Counted from the stretch's first letter, positions 52,505 to 61,783 are shown. The stretch is 64,000 bases of DNA from an uncultured Prevotellaceae bacterium (GCA_946405805.1 CAMJIL010000003.1:1-64000); one strand, 5' to 3'. The notes: generated by a model not told the origin, from the letters alone. Made by a program: numbers and translations.

Positions 52505-55500
52505 TCATTCCTCGTCCGGGAATTTTCCGTTCTTGATATAGTTGATGATGAACATCACGTCAGGCATGCTGACTTGGCCATCGTTATTGACATCAGCAAC
52601 TTCTGTAGCCCCTTCTGTGCCGAGGATTATGTTGGTAACGAATGTGGCGTCGTCCATATTAACCTTGCCATCGCCATTAACATCACCACGCAGGTATGGA
52701 GGCTTATAAGTAAAGTAACCACCTTCGTTGTAGTGAGCTTTTGCTTTGTCTGTACTCTCCTCATCGTAAGTAGTGCCGTCCTGGCCGATAATAGCCAGAC
52801 AGTTGAGGAACATATCTTCACTATTCTCCACATTCTCTGTATTCCAATCATCACCAACGTAGATAGTAGTAAGTTTGAGGCACTCTTTGAACATATTATC
52901 CATCCTCATCACACTCTTGGTATTGAACTTGCTCAAGTCAAGGGTATCAAGAGTATTACAGCCGCTGAACATACCATTCATCTTAGTCACATTCTCAGTA
53001 TTGAACATAGTGACATCGATAGTGTCGAGCTTATGGCAACCGCTGAACATAGAACTCATATCTGTCACATTATCGGTAGTAAACGAATCGAAGTCGTAAG
53101 AAACAGACGTAAGATTTTCACAACCATTAAACATGCTGTTCATCTTTGTGACACTCTTTGTGTTGAAAGTGCTCAAGTCAAGGGATGTAAGACTCTGACA
53201 GTCGGAGAACATAGAATTCATATCCTCAACCTTCCGGGTATCGAAGTAGTTAAGATTGATTTCAGTCAACTTCTTGCAACCTGTAAACATGCCGTTCATC
53301 TTGGTCACATTCTCTGTATTAAAGCCGTCGATATTGAGGGTATCTAGATTCTCGCAGCCGCTGAACATAGCATTCATCTTTATAACGTTACCAGTATCAA
53401 AGTTACTCAGGTCGAGAGTGGTAAGACCCTTGCAGATGCCAAACATCCACGACATATCTGTAACTTTCTTCGTGTTTAATTTGCTCAGGTCGAGAGAGTC
53501 AAGACTTAAGCAACCGGAGAACATAGCACTCATATCTGTTACACTGTCAGTATTTAGATATTCGAATCCATCAATAGTGGTAAGGTTTTCCATTCTTGAG
53601 AACATCGTAGCGGTACTCGTGAGACCCTTATAGTCCGCAAATGCAGCGTCGAATGTAACTTTTGTAATATCGTTTCTGTATGCCTCTCCTGTCCATTCAA
53701 ACTTATCAACACTGAGAACAGTTCCTTTACGTTCAGGCCTCAGAATATCATAATAGAAAGTAAGGGTTTCATCTTCAATCTCCGCATAAGCCTTCGGCCA
53801 GCAGGAGAGATAACCATCTTTCTTATAATGTGCATAGGTAGTCCCATCATTTGGATATTCATATTCTGTACCATCCTGTCCAACGAGTTTCAAGCAGAAA
53901 TTGAACATAGTATTGTTTGTCTCTACATTTTCAGTAGTCCATTTTTCATCTACATAAATCTTCTCGATATTTTGGCATGCTGTAAACATATAATCCATAT
54001 TTAATACACTCTTGGTATCAAAACTACTGAGGTCAAGAGATGTAAGATTCTGGCAAGCATAGAACATACCATACATATTCGTAACATTGCGAGTATCAAA
54101 ATTGCTAACATCAATATCGGTACAACTACTACATCCAAAGAACATGTTTCTCATATCTGTGACATTCTTGGTATCAAAGGTACTGAGATCAAGAGATTTA
54201 AGGCTTGTACAATTTGTGAACATTTGCATCATATCTGTCACGCTCTCCGTTTTGAAGTTACTTAAATCGAGAGATTCAAGCTTAGGGCAATTATAGAACA
54301 AAGCATACATATCCGTGACGTTCTGGGTATTGAGGTTTGTGAGACCTTCTATCGTTGTGAGATTTTGCATATTGTAGAACATCATATGCATAGACGTTAT
54401 GAAAGGATAGTCAGCGAAAGAGTCTTCAAACTTCACGGTGGTTATCTGGCTAGAATATTCTTCATCAGTCCAGTTGAAGGAATTGACATCAAAGAATGTG
54501 CCTGTTTTTATCTCACGCTCGTTGTCGTAATAGAAAGTGAGAACATCTTCATCGAAAACTGCATAGGCATATTTATGCTCTGGTATAGTTCCCTTGCCTT
54601 CGATTTTTGTAATAATCTCTTGGCCCGAGGTGTATCCATTAAGTCCACCATTAACGGTAGTCAAAAGGAAATATCCATCCTGATAGCCACCCCATCCCCA
54701 GTTAACATGGAAATAGTCATCTTTGTCATATCCATCGATGATGAAGGCATGTCCTCCCCTAGAACTAACACCACCATACATGACAGGTCTGTGATTCTTC
54801 AGTTCATCATATACCATCTGATTCCAATCATCTTGGCTACCGCTATAATTCTTTCGCTGCTGATAAGAGAGTGTACTCTTGTAGTCAAAATATCCTTTTA
54901 AAGCATTGGAAGCATTATAAAGGGCCGCGCTACTGGCATTAATACCATAATCCATTTCTACAGAACAGCCAGCCATAAGCATAATGTTTGCAACTGTCTT
55001 ATTCATGGGTTCTGTGGACAAATTTTCCCAATCGATAGAAGTAACATTTATATCGGGCATTTTTAATTTTGACGTATTGGTAGTGTAAGCAGGTATTACC
55101 TTAGAGGTCTGATTAGGCCACTGATAGTAATACATTATCTGCGACATTGCTGTTGCGATACATCCCGTAACCGTTCTATCTTCACCGATGAGAGGACACT
55201 TAGCATTGTATGGATAGCCCTGATCCCAATGGGTGGGAATCATTGGCAGAATGGCATCACCTTCTACCGATGTGAGGGATGCTGCTTTCGCTTCGCTATG
55301 ACTCTGGAGGTATTGAAATTCTTCTACATAGCCCTGCAGCCAAGCCTTCATATTGTCAGGAATGCTGTCACGATTATAAGAGCCACGATAGGAATAACCC
55401 AGAACATCAGGCATTCTGTCATCGCCACTTACAATGACATATCCGTTTGAAGAATCAATATTGAAAACATAATAGGCTTCCTGATTATCTACAGCAGTTA

Positions 55501-55681
55501 GTGAAACGCCAACCGTTGCAGAACCACCAAAGCGCTGTGCACTCCTTGCTGCTGAACTTCCGCTCTTCTTAGATGCCATAAAGCGTGCTGCCTTCTCACG
55601 CGCTACTCCCTCAGAAATGGGGAATGCAAATGATGACGCACTAAATACAATAAAAGTGACGAGAGTTAAAAGAAATTTCAT
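52505..55681 (-). CDS. Secreted C10 protease with BspA-type repeats and dockerin-like end
   Basis: The 1058-residue protein has a signal peptide (1-19) and a streptopain (C10) prodomain and catalytic domain with Cys about 174 (VTGCIATAMSQIMYYYQWP) and His about 311 (SRGGHAFIIDGYD), plus NWGWGGYQDGYF. From about 375 to 970 there are two blocks of 23-residue DUF285/BspA leucine-rich repeats (pattern NVTDMSxMFxGC then LDLSxFNT), each opened by a linker with LTFYYD. The end (about 985-1058) is a two-segment dockerin-like region and the tail NGKFPDEE. It is likely a surface or secreted host-interacting protease. It has its own promoter and terminator. Confidence 0.9.
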   Translation of the reverse strand: MKFLLTLVTFIVFSASSFAFPISEGVAREKAARFMASKKSGSSAARSAQRFGGSATVGVSLTAVDNQEAYYVFNIDSSNGYVIVSGDDRMPDVLGYSYRGSYNRDSIPDNMKAWLQGYVEEFQYLQSHSEAKAASLTSVEGDAILPMIPTHWDQGYPYNAKCPLIGEDRTVTGCIATAMSQIMYYYQWPNQTSKVIPAYTTNTSKLKMPDINVTSIDWENLSTEPMNKTVANIMLMAGCSVEMDYGINASSAALYNASNALKGYFDYKSTLSYQQRKNYSGSQDDWNQMVYDELKNHRPVMYGGVSSRGGHAFIIDGYDKDDYFHVNWGWGGYQDGYFLLTTVNGGLNGYTSGQEIITKIEGKGTIPEHKYAYAVFDEDVLTFYYDNEREIKTGTFFDVNSFNWTDEEYSSQITTVKFEDSFADYPFITSMHMMFYNMQNLTTIEGLTNLNTQNVTDMYALFYNCPKLESLDLSNFKTESVTDMMQMFTNCTSLKSLDLSTFDTKNVTDMRNMFFGCSSCTDIDVSNFDTRNVTNMYGMFYACQNLTSLDLSSFDTKSVLNMDYMFTACQNIEKIYVDEKWTTENVETNNTMFNFCLKLVGQDGTEYEYPNDGTTYAHYKKDGYLSCWPKAYAEIEDETLTFYYDILRPERKGTVLSVDKFEWTGEAYRNDITKVTFDAAFADYKGLTSTATMFSRMENLTTIDGFEYLNTDSVTDMSAMFSGCLSLDSLDLSKLNTKKVTDMSWMFGICKGLTTLDLSNFDTGNVIKMNAMFSGCENLDTLNIDGFNTENVTKMNGMFTGCKKLTEINLNYFDTRKVEDMNSMFSDCQSLTSLDLSTFNTKSVTKMNSMFNGCENLTSVSYDFDSFTTDNVTDMSSMFSGCHKLDTIDVTMFNTENVTKMNGMFSGCNTLDTLDLSKFNTKSVMRMDNMFKECLKLTTIYVGDDWNTENVENSEDMFLNCLAIIGQDGTTYDEESTDKAKAHYNEGGYFTYKPPYLRGDVNGDGKVNMDDATFVTNIILGTEGATEVADVNNDGQVSMPDVMFIINYIKNGKFPDEE

Positions 55682-55714
55682 AATTTTTTATTGCTTAGAT
55701 ATACTTTTCGCATG

Positions 55715-55745
55715 CAAATGTAATACTTTTATATAATAATACCAA
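55715..55745 (-). promoter_or_regulatory. Promoter of the C10/BspA gene
   Basis: TACATTTG on the minus strand (55715-55722) with TTG after 20 bp (55743-55745), 34 nt before the ATG. Confidence 0.6.
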
Positions 55746-55772
55746 AAAAATAGCTTAAAAAATTGCGTTTTC

Positions 55773-55803
55773 TTGTGTTATCCGCGAAAATTTTGTACCT
55801 TTG
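55773..55803 (+). promoter_or_regulatory. Promoter of rsmG
   Basis: TTG at 55773-55775, a 20-bp spacer and TACCTTTG at 55796-55803. It is back to back with the promoter of the protease gene. Confidence 0.65.
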
Positions 55804-55837
55804 GCACCTAATTAAAAAATAGCCGCGTCAAGCAAGC

Positions 55838-56458
55838 ATGGAATTGATAACGAAATATTTCCCAGGATTAACTACAAAACAGGTGGAACAGTTTCAGGCA
55901 TTGGATGCATTGTATCATGACTGGAACAGCAAGATAAACGTCATATCAAGAAAAGATATCGACAATCTTTACCTGCACCATGTACTGCACTCTCTGGCAA
56001 TAGCGAAACTGATAAACTTCAAGCCTAAAACAAAAATTCTGGACTTCGGATGCGGAGGAGGTTTCCCTGGCATTCCACTTGCCATAATGTTTCCCGAATG
56101 CAGTTTTAAACTCATTGACGGTACAGCAAAGAAGATAAGGGTGTGCCAGGAGGTTGCCAGCGCCATAGGACTGAAAAATGTTTTAGCAGAGCAACGCAGA
56201 GGTGAAGAAGAGAAAGGGCAGTATGACTTCATAGTATCGCGAGCTGTGATGCCCCTACCCGACTTGGTGAAGATTGTTAAGAAGAATATCTCAAAGAAAT
56301 CGAATAATGCCTTTCCCAATGGTATCATAACGCTAAAAGGTGGAGATTTGCAAAACGAGATACACCCATTCAGAAATATCATCGACCAAACAGAACTGAC
56401 AAGTTACTTTGACGAAGAATGGTTTAAGGAGAAGTTTGTATTGTACTTACCAAGTTGA
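55838..56458 (+). CDS. rsmG: 16S rRNA (guanine527-N7)-methyltransferase
   Basis: The 206-residue methyltransferase has the family start YHDWNSKINVISRKDIDNLYLHH (residues 27-49), the SAM-binding motif ILDFGCGGGFPGIPLA near residue 67, and the motif FIVSRAVMPL near 130. It modifies G527 of 16S rRNA. Its stop lies inside a heptamer array leading to the next gene. Confidence 0.94.
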   Translation: MELITKYFPGLTTKQVEQFQALDALYHDWNSKINVISRKDIDNLYLHHVLHSLAIAKLINFKPKTKILDFGCGGGFPGIPLAIMFPECSFKLIDGTAKKIRVCQEVASAIGLKNVLAEQRRGEEEKGQYDFIVSRAVMPLPDLVKIVKKNISKKSNNAFPNGIITLKGGDLQNEIHPFRNIIDQTELTSYFDEEWFKEKFVLYLPS

Positions 56459-56478
56459 TAATTGACAATTGATATATG
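56455..56478 (+). repeat. Heptamer array (TTGATAA) from rsmG stop to MBL start
   Basis: Three units, TTGATAA, TTGACAA, TTGATAT, then ATGAAGA in phase. The TGA stop of rsmG is in the first unit; the ATG of the hydrolase gene begins the fourth. Confidence 0.8.
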
Positions 56479-57114
56479 AAGATAAAGACTATACCTTGTA
56501 ACATGCTGGACGAGAATTGCTATATCGTCAGCGATGATACAAAAGAATGTATGATAATAGACTGTGGCGCTTCTTGTGAAATGGAACAGAGAGCCATCAG
56601 CGACTATATCAAAGCAGAAGGACTGAAGCCTGTACTTTATGTGCTGACTCACGGACACTTCGACCACACAATGGGTAGTAAATGGGTGTTTGACACCTAT
56701 GGCCTGCAGCCCACTATCTGCGAAAGGGATGCTGAACTGTATAAGAATTTCCGAAAGGAAGCCGAGGCCTTTGGCTTTATCATCGACGATGAGCTACCCA
56801 TTATAGGCCGTTGTCTCAACGATGGAGACAATATAACTTTTGGCAACAGCACCTTTAAAGTGATAAATACTCCTGGACATTCTAAGGGCAGTGTGGTTTA
56901 TTACAACAAAGAAAACAATGTTGCCTTCACAGGTGATACTCTCTTCAGAGGTAGCATAGGACGTACAGATTTGCCCGGCGGCTCAATGTTCCAGATGATA
57001 AACTCATTGAGACTGTTGGAGCAATTGCCCGACAACACAACAATATATCCTGGCCACGGACCAGAGACAACAATGAAGTTGGAAGGTGCCACAAACCCAT
57101 ATCTTGACAGGTGA
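56476..57114 (+). CDS. MBL-fold metallo-hydrolase
   Basis: The 212-residue protein has the metallo-beta-lactamase motif [11 protein letters not shown] near residue 58, a second His in NTPGHSKGS near 135, Asp in [18 protein letters not shown] near 155 and a last His in YPGHGPET near 195. It resembles glyoxalase II-like hydrolases in length and motif set; the substrate is unknown. Its stop overlaps the GTG start of ruvC. Confidence 0.88.
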   Translation: MKIKTIPCNMLDENCYIVSDDTKECMIIDCGASCEMEQRAISDYIKAEGLKPVLYVLTHGHFDHTMGSKWVFDTYGLQPTICERDAELYKNFRKEAEAFGFIIDDELPIIGRCLNDGDNITFGNSTFKVINTPGHSKGSVVYYNKENNVAFTGDTLFRGSIGRTDLPGGSMFQMINSLRLLEQLPDNTTIYPGHGPETTMKLEGATNPYLDR

Positions 57115-57674
57115 AAAGTGAGCGCATCATAATGGGCATAGACCCTGGCACGAATGTCATGGGATATGGTGTAATAAAATGCCAAGGTCAGAAGGCCGAG
57201 ATGGTGGCGATGGGAGTCATCGATATGCGCAAAGAAAGTGACACCTACCTGAAGTTGGGACACATCTTCGAACGTGTGACAGGAATCATAGACGAATATC
57301 TGCCTGATGAACTGGCCATCGAAGCACCTTTCTTCGGAAAAAACGTGCAATCAATGCTGAAGCTCGGTAGAGCACAAGGAGTTGCGATAGCAGCCGCCAT
57401 ACATCATAGTGTCCCCATTCACGAATATGCGCCACTGAAAATAAAGATGGCACTAACTGGCGTTGGAAGTGCCTCGAAAGAACAGGTAGCAGGAATGCTA
57501 CAACGCATTCTGAAGATAAGCAAAGAAGATATGCCGAAGTTTATGGATGCTACTGATGCCTTAGCAGCAGCTTATTGTCACTTTCTACAGACAAATGCTC
57601 CAATATCGACAGGAAAGAAATATAGTTCGTGGAAGGACTTTGCCACAAAAAACAAAGAAAGGGTGAGTTCATAA
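57111..57674 (+). CDS. ruvC: Crossover junction endodeoxyribonuclease RuvC
   Basis: The 187-residue Holliday junction resolvase has the catalytic Asp in [14 protein letters not shown], Glu in [11 protein letters not shown] near residue 71, and the late acids in [12 protein letters not shown] near 147. The GTG at 57111 overlaps the previous stop; an ATG at 57132 (IMGIDPG) is also possible. ruvA and ruvB are not in the window. Confidence 0.93.
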   Translation: MKSERIIMGIDPGTNVMGYGVIKCQGQKAEMVAMGVIDMRKESDTYLKLGHIFERVTGIIDEYLPDELAIEAPFFGKNVQSMLKLGRAQGVAIAAAIHHSVPIHEYAPLKIKMALTGVGSASKEQVAGMLQRILKISKEDMPKFMDATDALAAAYCHFLQTNAPISTGKKYSSWKDFATKNKERVSS

Positions 57675-58975
57675 TGGAACAACATATAGCAATAGTAGGA
57701 CTAAATGCCAGCGGAAAGACACAGCTGGTGGAAAAATATCTTCGTGAGAATCCCTCGCGATATGTCAGGTATATCACTTTCCGCGACACTTATGGTGGCG
57801 ATAATGACCGCACATACTACCTGCAACAGAGGTGGAACCAAATGGAGATAGATCCAGAAACACCTACTGTAGAGCAACTATTGGAGAAAGCATACAAAGC
57901 AGGCGGCAACGGAGCAGAAGACGGAAAAGCCTTTAAGGAACACCTTTATGACATCTTTAACCTCCGCTATTTGTTGGACAAATACATCATACTGCTATCA
58001 TCAGGCGAACTGAGGAAATTCGTTCTTTGTAGAGCCCTCATGGGACGCCCGAAAAAACTCATTATCGACAATCCATTCATAGGTTTGGATAGTGAAACAC
58101 GAGAGCAGCTGAAGGGCGTATTGGCGGATATGGCCCACGAACACGGATTGCAGATAGTGCTAATACTGACGAAAGAAACAGAGGTGCCTGACTTTATAAC
58201 AGACATCAGACGAATAGAGAGCAACGACAAAGGCATCATATTGGAAGCACACCCAGAGATGGTGAGCGAATTATTGGCAACACAACAGCAATCGGCAATA
58301 GGTAAGAGTGACAACATAGTAAACCTCAAGAAGGTAAAGATACAATATGGCCCGAGAACCATTCTGAAAGACCTAGATTGGAATATCCGTAGAGGCGAGA
58401 GATGGGCTTTATCAGGACAGAATGGGGCAGGAAAATCTACATTATTGTCAATCATTTGTTGTGACAATCCACAGTCATACGCCAACGATGTAGCACTCTT
58501 TGGTATGCAGCGGGGACACGGTGAAAGCATCTGGGAGATTAAGAAACACATTGGATATGTTTCACCTGAGATGCATCGCTCATATACGAGAGACCTCCCC
58601 GTAATGCGCATCATAGCATCAGGACTGAAAGATACCATAGGACTCTATGTACAGCCAACAGAAGAAGACTATGCCATTTGTCGTAAATGGATGAGGGTCT
58701 TCGGCATAGAAAACTTGGCTGAGAAATCATTCATAAAACTATCTTCTGGAGAACAAAGATTAGTATTGGTGGTAAGGGCTTTTGTAAAATGTCCAGACCT
58801 ACTAATTCTTGATGAACCCCTGCATGGATTGGACCAACCAAGAAGCGAAATGGTAAAGGACATCATCAACGAGTATTGCAAAGATAAGAGCAAAACCTTG
58901 ATAATGGTAACACACTATGAAGAGAACCTACCAAAATGCATAACAGACAGGAAAGTCCTGAAGAGGAACATTTAA
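57674..58975 (+). CDS. Double ABC ATPase, ModF/PhrA-like
   Basis: The 433-residue cytosolic protein has two ABC ATPase domains and no membrane part. Domain 1: Walker A GLNASGKT (residue 9), signature LSSGELRK, Walker B LIIDNPF, in which the usual catalytic Glu is Asn. Domain 2: GQNGAGKST (about 260), LSSGEQRL and LLILDEPLHGLD, all intact. This is the layout of E. coli ModF. The role is unclear; a molybdate link is only by homology. A longer start at 57629 was rejected since it lies inside ruvC, whose stop overlaps ATG 57674. Confidence 0.82.
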   Translation: MEQHIAIVGLNASGKTQLVEKYLRENPSRYVRYITFRDTYGGDNDRTYYLQQRWNQMEIDPETPTVEQLLEKAYKAGGNGAEDGKAFKEHLYDIFNLRYLLDKYIILLSSGELRKFVLCRALMGRPKKLIIDNPFIGLDSETREQLKGVLADMAHEHGLQIVLILTKETEVPDFITDIRRIESNDKGIILEAHPEMVSELLATQQQSAIGKSDNIVNLKKVKIQYGPRTILKDLDWNIRRGERWALSGQNGAGKSTLLSIICCDNPQSYANDVALFGMQRGHGESIWEIKKHIGYVSPEMHRSYTRDLPVMRIIASGLKDTIGLYVQPTEEDYAICRKWMRVFGIENLAEKSFIKLSSGEQRLVLVVRAFVKCPDLLILDEPLHGLDQPRSEMVKDIINEYCKDKSKTLIMVTHYEENLPKCITDRKVLKRNI

Positions 58976-58994
58976 AACAAAAAACAAAAATATT

Positions 58995-60200
58995 ATGAAA
59001 AAAAACATTCTTGTAGCCTTAATGGCATCGGCAGCATTTTTGAGTATTTCTGCCACAGAAGTTGCTGACAGCACAAAGAACGATAGCCTCATCTTTACAA
59101 CCATAAAGGAGATTCCGATCACATCCGTAAAGAATCAGGCTCGCTCTGGCACCTGTTGGAACTACTCCACCCTTTCATTCTTTGAGGCTGAGATTCTTAA
59201 GAAGAGCGGCAAGACCTATGACCTCTGCGAAATGTTTGTTGCCAACCGTAACTATATGGACAGAGCGATTATGAAAGTTCGCCTACATGGAGACATGCAG
59301 TTTTCACAAGGTGGTTCTGCATATGATGTGTACTATATTCTGAGCAACTATGGCATTTGTCCGGAAGATGCGATGCCAGCGCCAGGAACAATGTATGGTG
59401 ACACACTGAATAACTTCAATGAATTCTTCAAAGTGATGACACCCTATGTGCAAGCTCTCTCTACATCAGATGCCAAGAAACTATCACCCGCTTGGAAAAA
59501 TGGTCTGCAAGGCATTATTGATGCTTACTTGGGAAAGACACCAGAAAAGTTTACCTACGAAGGAAAAGAATATACCCCACAAAGTTTTGCTGCTTCATTG
59601 GGACTTGATTGGAAGGACTATGTCTCTGTCACATCATATACACATCGTCCTTTCTGGACGGAATTTCCTGTAGAAGTGCAGGACAACTGGCGCGGAGGCC
59701 TTTCATGGAATATTCCTATGGACGATATGGCTCGCATCATTGATTATGCTATAGATAACGGATATACCGTAGCATGGGGTGGTGATGTCTCTGACGATGG
59801 ATTCACCCGTGAAGGTTTGGCAATATTAGTGGATACCAAGAAAGTGGCAGATAATGAAGGCTCAGATATGGCGAAATGGCTAAAGCTGTCAGCAAAGGAG
59901 AAAAACGACAAATTGAAAAAATTGGGTGCCAATGTACCAGAGCTCACCCCAACTCAGGAGATGCGCCAGGAGCAGTATGACAACTGGGAGCTTACAGATG
60001 ATCACGGAATGCTGATATATGGAAAGGCAAAAGACCAGAACGGACGCGAATACTATATGGTGAAGAATTCATGGGGCGAAACAGGTGCCTACAAAGGAAC
60101 ATGGTATATGTCGAAGAATTTCATCATAGCAAAGACTATGGACTTCCTCATCAACAAAAACGCTGTTCCAAAGGATATTCGCAAAAAGTGTGGTTTTTAA
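58995..60200 (+). CDS. Exported C1B-type cysteine aminopeptidase (bleomycin hydrolase family)
   Basis: The 401-residue protein has a signal peptide (1-20) and a papain-like C1B domain: catalytic Cys 54 in NQARSGTCWNYST, His about 341 in TDDHGMLI, and Asn in YYMVKNSWGETG near 363. Members of this family in E. coli-like hosts are cytosolic; this copy is exported, as often in Bacteroidales. It would trim peptides in the periplasm. It lies 19 nt after the ABC ATPase gene. Confidence 0.9.
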   Translation: MKKNILVALMASAAFLSISATEVADSTKNDSLIFTTIKEIPITSVKNQARSGTCWNYSTLSFFEAEILKKSGKTYDLCEMFVANRNYMDRAIMKVRLHGDMQFSQGGSAYDVYYILSNYGICPEDAMPAPGTMYGDTLNNFNEFFKVMTPYVQALSTSDAKKLSPAWKNGLQGIIDAYLGKTPEKFTYEGKEYTPQSFAASLGLDWKDYVSVTSYTHRPFWTEFPVEVQDNWRGGLSWNIPMDDMARIIDYAIDNGYTVAWGGDVSDDGFTREGLAILVDTKKVADNEGSDMAKWLKLSAKEKNDKLKKLGANVPELTPTQEMRQEQYDNWELTDDHGMLIYGKAKDQNGREYYMVKNSWGETGAYKGTWYMSKNFIIAKTMDFLINKNAVPKDIRKKCGF

Positions 60201-60221
60201 TGTGAAACGTGAAACGTGAAA
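60201..60221 (+). repeat. Heptamer array (CGTGAAA x3)
   Basis: TGTGAAA, CGTGAAA, CGTGAAA directly after the aminopeptidase stop. The GTG start of the BASS gene (60216) lies in the third unit. Confidence 0.75.
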
Positions 60222-61172
60222 GTAGTAAACTTCATAAACCGATGGATGGCAGTAATAATACTGCTGGCAGGAGTCTTTTCTATGATATTCCCTGAGGTGG
60301 GAAATATCATCAAGGCATCATGGATAAGTTGGATGCTGGGCATTGTGATGCTAGGCATGGGACTGATGTTACGATTAGACGATGTACGCATAGTTCTTTC
60401 ACGTCCGCAGGATGTATTAATAGGTAATGTGCTACAGTTCTTCATAATGCCATTGCTAGGTTATCTGCTGACCATTATCTTTCGGCTGCCACCAGATTTG
60501 TCTGTAGGAGTGATTTTGGTAGGATGTTGCCCTGGAGGAACAGCATCCAATGTGATGACCTATCTGGCAAAAGGCGATTTAGCACTATCGGTAGGAGTGA
60601 CAACCGTCTCTACCCTACTCGCTCCTTTTGTGACACCAATGCTGGTATGGGCTTTAGCGGGAACAATGGTAGAGGTGGATATCATCACTATGTTCCTCAG
60701 TATAGTGCAGGTAGTAATACTACCAATTGCCATCGGCATCATAATACGCCATTATGCATCATCGTTTGCTGACAAAGTAGCTATATACCTGCCAGCAGTA
60801 TCGGTAATAGCAATAGCCTTGATCATAATGGCTGTTGTCGCAGCCAATCAAAACGCTTTACTCACCTCTGGCATCACAATACTCATTGTTGTGGTTCTGC
60901 ATAACCTGATGGGATTTCTGTTGGGATATGGTGCAGCAGCATTAGTTGGGTTGTCACGTCCAAAGAAGGTAGCATTAAGTATAGAAGTCGGTATGCAAAA
61001 TAGTGGATTGGCATGTTCGTTGGCACACCAGCATTTTGCAGCAATGGCGATGGCAGGAGTGCCTGGAGCTATTTTCAGCGTTTGGCACAATATAGCTGGC
61101 GCCATAATATGGGGCAGGCGTAGAGGAGTTAACGAAAACGATAATGAAAACAAAGACCGAAACGGGATTTAA
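60216..61172 (+). CDS. Bile acid:sodium symporter (BASS) family transporter, second copy
   Basis: The 318-residue membrane protein has nine to ten helices and the BASS signature GCCPGGTASNVMTYLAKGD near residue 105, then SIEVGMQNSGLA near 255. It is a paralog of the protein at 7541-8563; both keep the GCCPGG and EVGMQN motifs. The GTG at 60216 in a heptamer repeat is the likely start (KVVNFINRWMAV); an ATG 10 codons later would remove part of helix 1. The substrate is unknown. Confidence 0.85.
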   Translation: MKVVNFINRWMAVIILLAGVFSMIFPEVGNIIKASWISWMLGIVMLGMGLMLRLDDVRIVLSRPQDVLIGNVLQFFIMPLLGYLLTIIFRLPPDLSVGVILVGCCPGGTASNVMTYLAKGDLALSVGVTTVSTLLAPFVTPMLVWALAGTMVEVDIITMFLSIVQVVILPIAIGIIIRHYASSFADKVAIYLPAVSVIAIALIIMAVVAANQNALLTSGITILIVVVLHNLMGFLLGYGAAALVGLSRPKKVALSIEVGMQNSGLACSLAHQHFAAMAMAGVPGAIFSVWHNIAGAIIWGRRRGVNENDNENKDRNGI

Positions 61173-61182
61173 TAAGTTATAT

Positions 61183-61213
61183 TTGGAGGAATAAAATATT
61201 TTTACTAATTTTG
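61183..61213 (+). promoter_or_regulatory. Promoter of the flavodoxin-like gene
   Basis: TTG at 61183-61185, a 20-bp spacer and TAATTTTG at 61206-61213, 33 nt before the ATG. Confidence 0.55.
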
Positions 61214-61246
61214 CAACCGCATAATTGTTTAATATAAATAAGCAAG

Positions 61247-61783
61247 ATGAAAAGACTAACATTAATCTTGGCAGTACTCTTTAGCACAGGATTTTTGCTG
61301 ACAATATCAGCAGCAAACAAGAAGGACAAGAACAAAGCCGCTGCACCATCAGAAAAGGCTTTGGTGGTATATTTCTCTGCAACAGGCAATACCTCACGTC
61401 TGGCAAAGCAGTTGGCTGAGCAACATCATGCCGACATATATCGTATTACTCCTGCCACAAAATACACCAAAGCAGACCTTGACTGGCACAATAGCAAGAG
61501 TCGCTCATCAGTAGAAATGGCAAACGATAAGTCACGTCCAAACATGAAGGGGAACGTGAAACACATGGAAAAATATAATACCATATATTTGGGTTATCCC
61601 ATTTGGTGGGGTGTCGCACCACGCATCATCAATACCTTTATTGATGCAAACCCTGGTCTGAAGGGAAAAACCATAATACCTTTCGCAACATCAGGTAGCA
61701 GCACAATAGATAAGTCGGTAGAAGACCTAAGAGCCACCTACCCCTATCTAACTATAAATGACGGAATAAAAATAACACATTAA
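61247..61783 (+). CDS. Flavodoxin-like protein with signal peptide
   Basis: The 178-residue protein has the FMN phosphate loop FSATGNTSRLAKQLAEQ at residues 43-59, and the flavin-contact segment YLGYPIWWGVAPRIINTFI near 107, as in long-chain-type flavodoxin relatives. It begins with a signal-peptide-like segment (1-23, TGFLLTISAAN), which is unusual for an FMN electron carrier and suggests export. The partner is unknown. mscL follows after 20 nt. Confidence 0.82.
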   Translation: MKRLTLILAVLFSTGFLLTISAANKKDKNKAAAPSEKALVVYFSATGNTSRLAKQLAEQHHADIYRITPATKYTKADLDWHNSKSRSSVEMANDKSRPNMKGNVKHMEKYNTIYLGYPIWWGVAPRIINTFIDANPGLKGKTIIPFATSGSSTIDKSVEDLRATYPYLTINDGIKITH

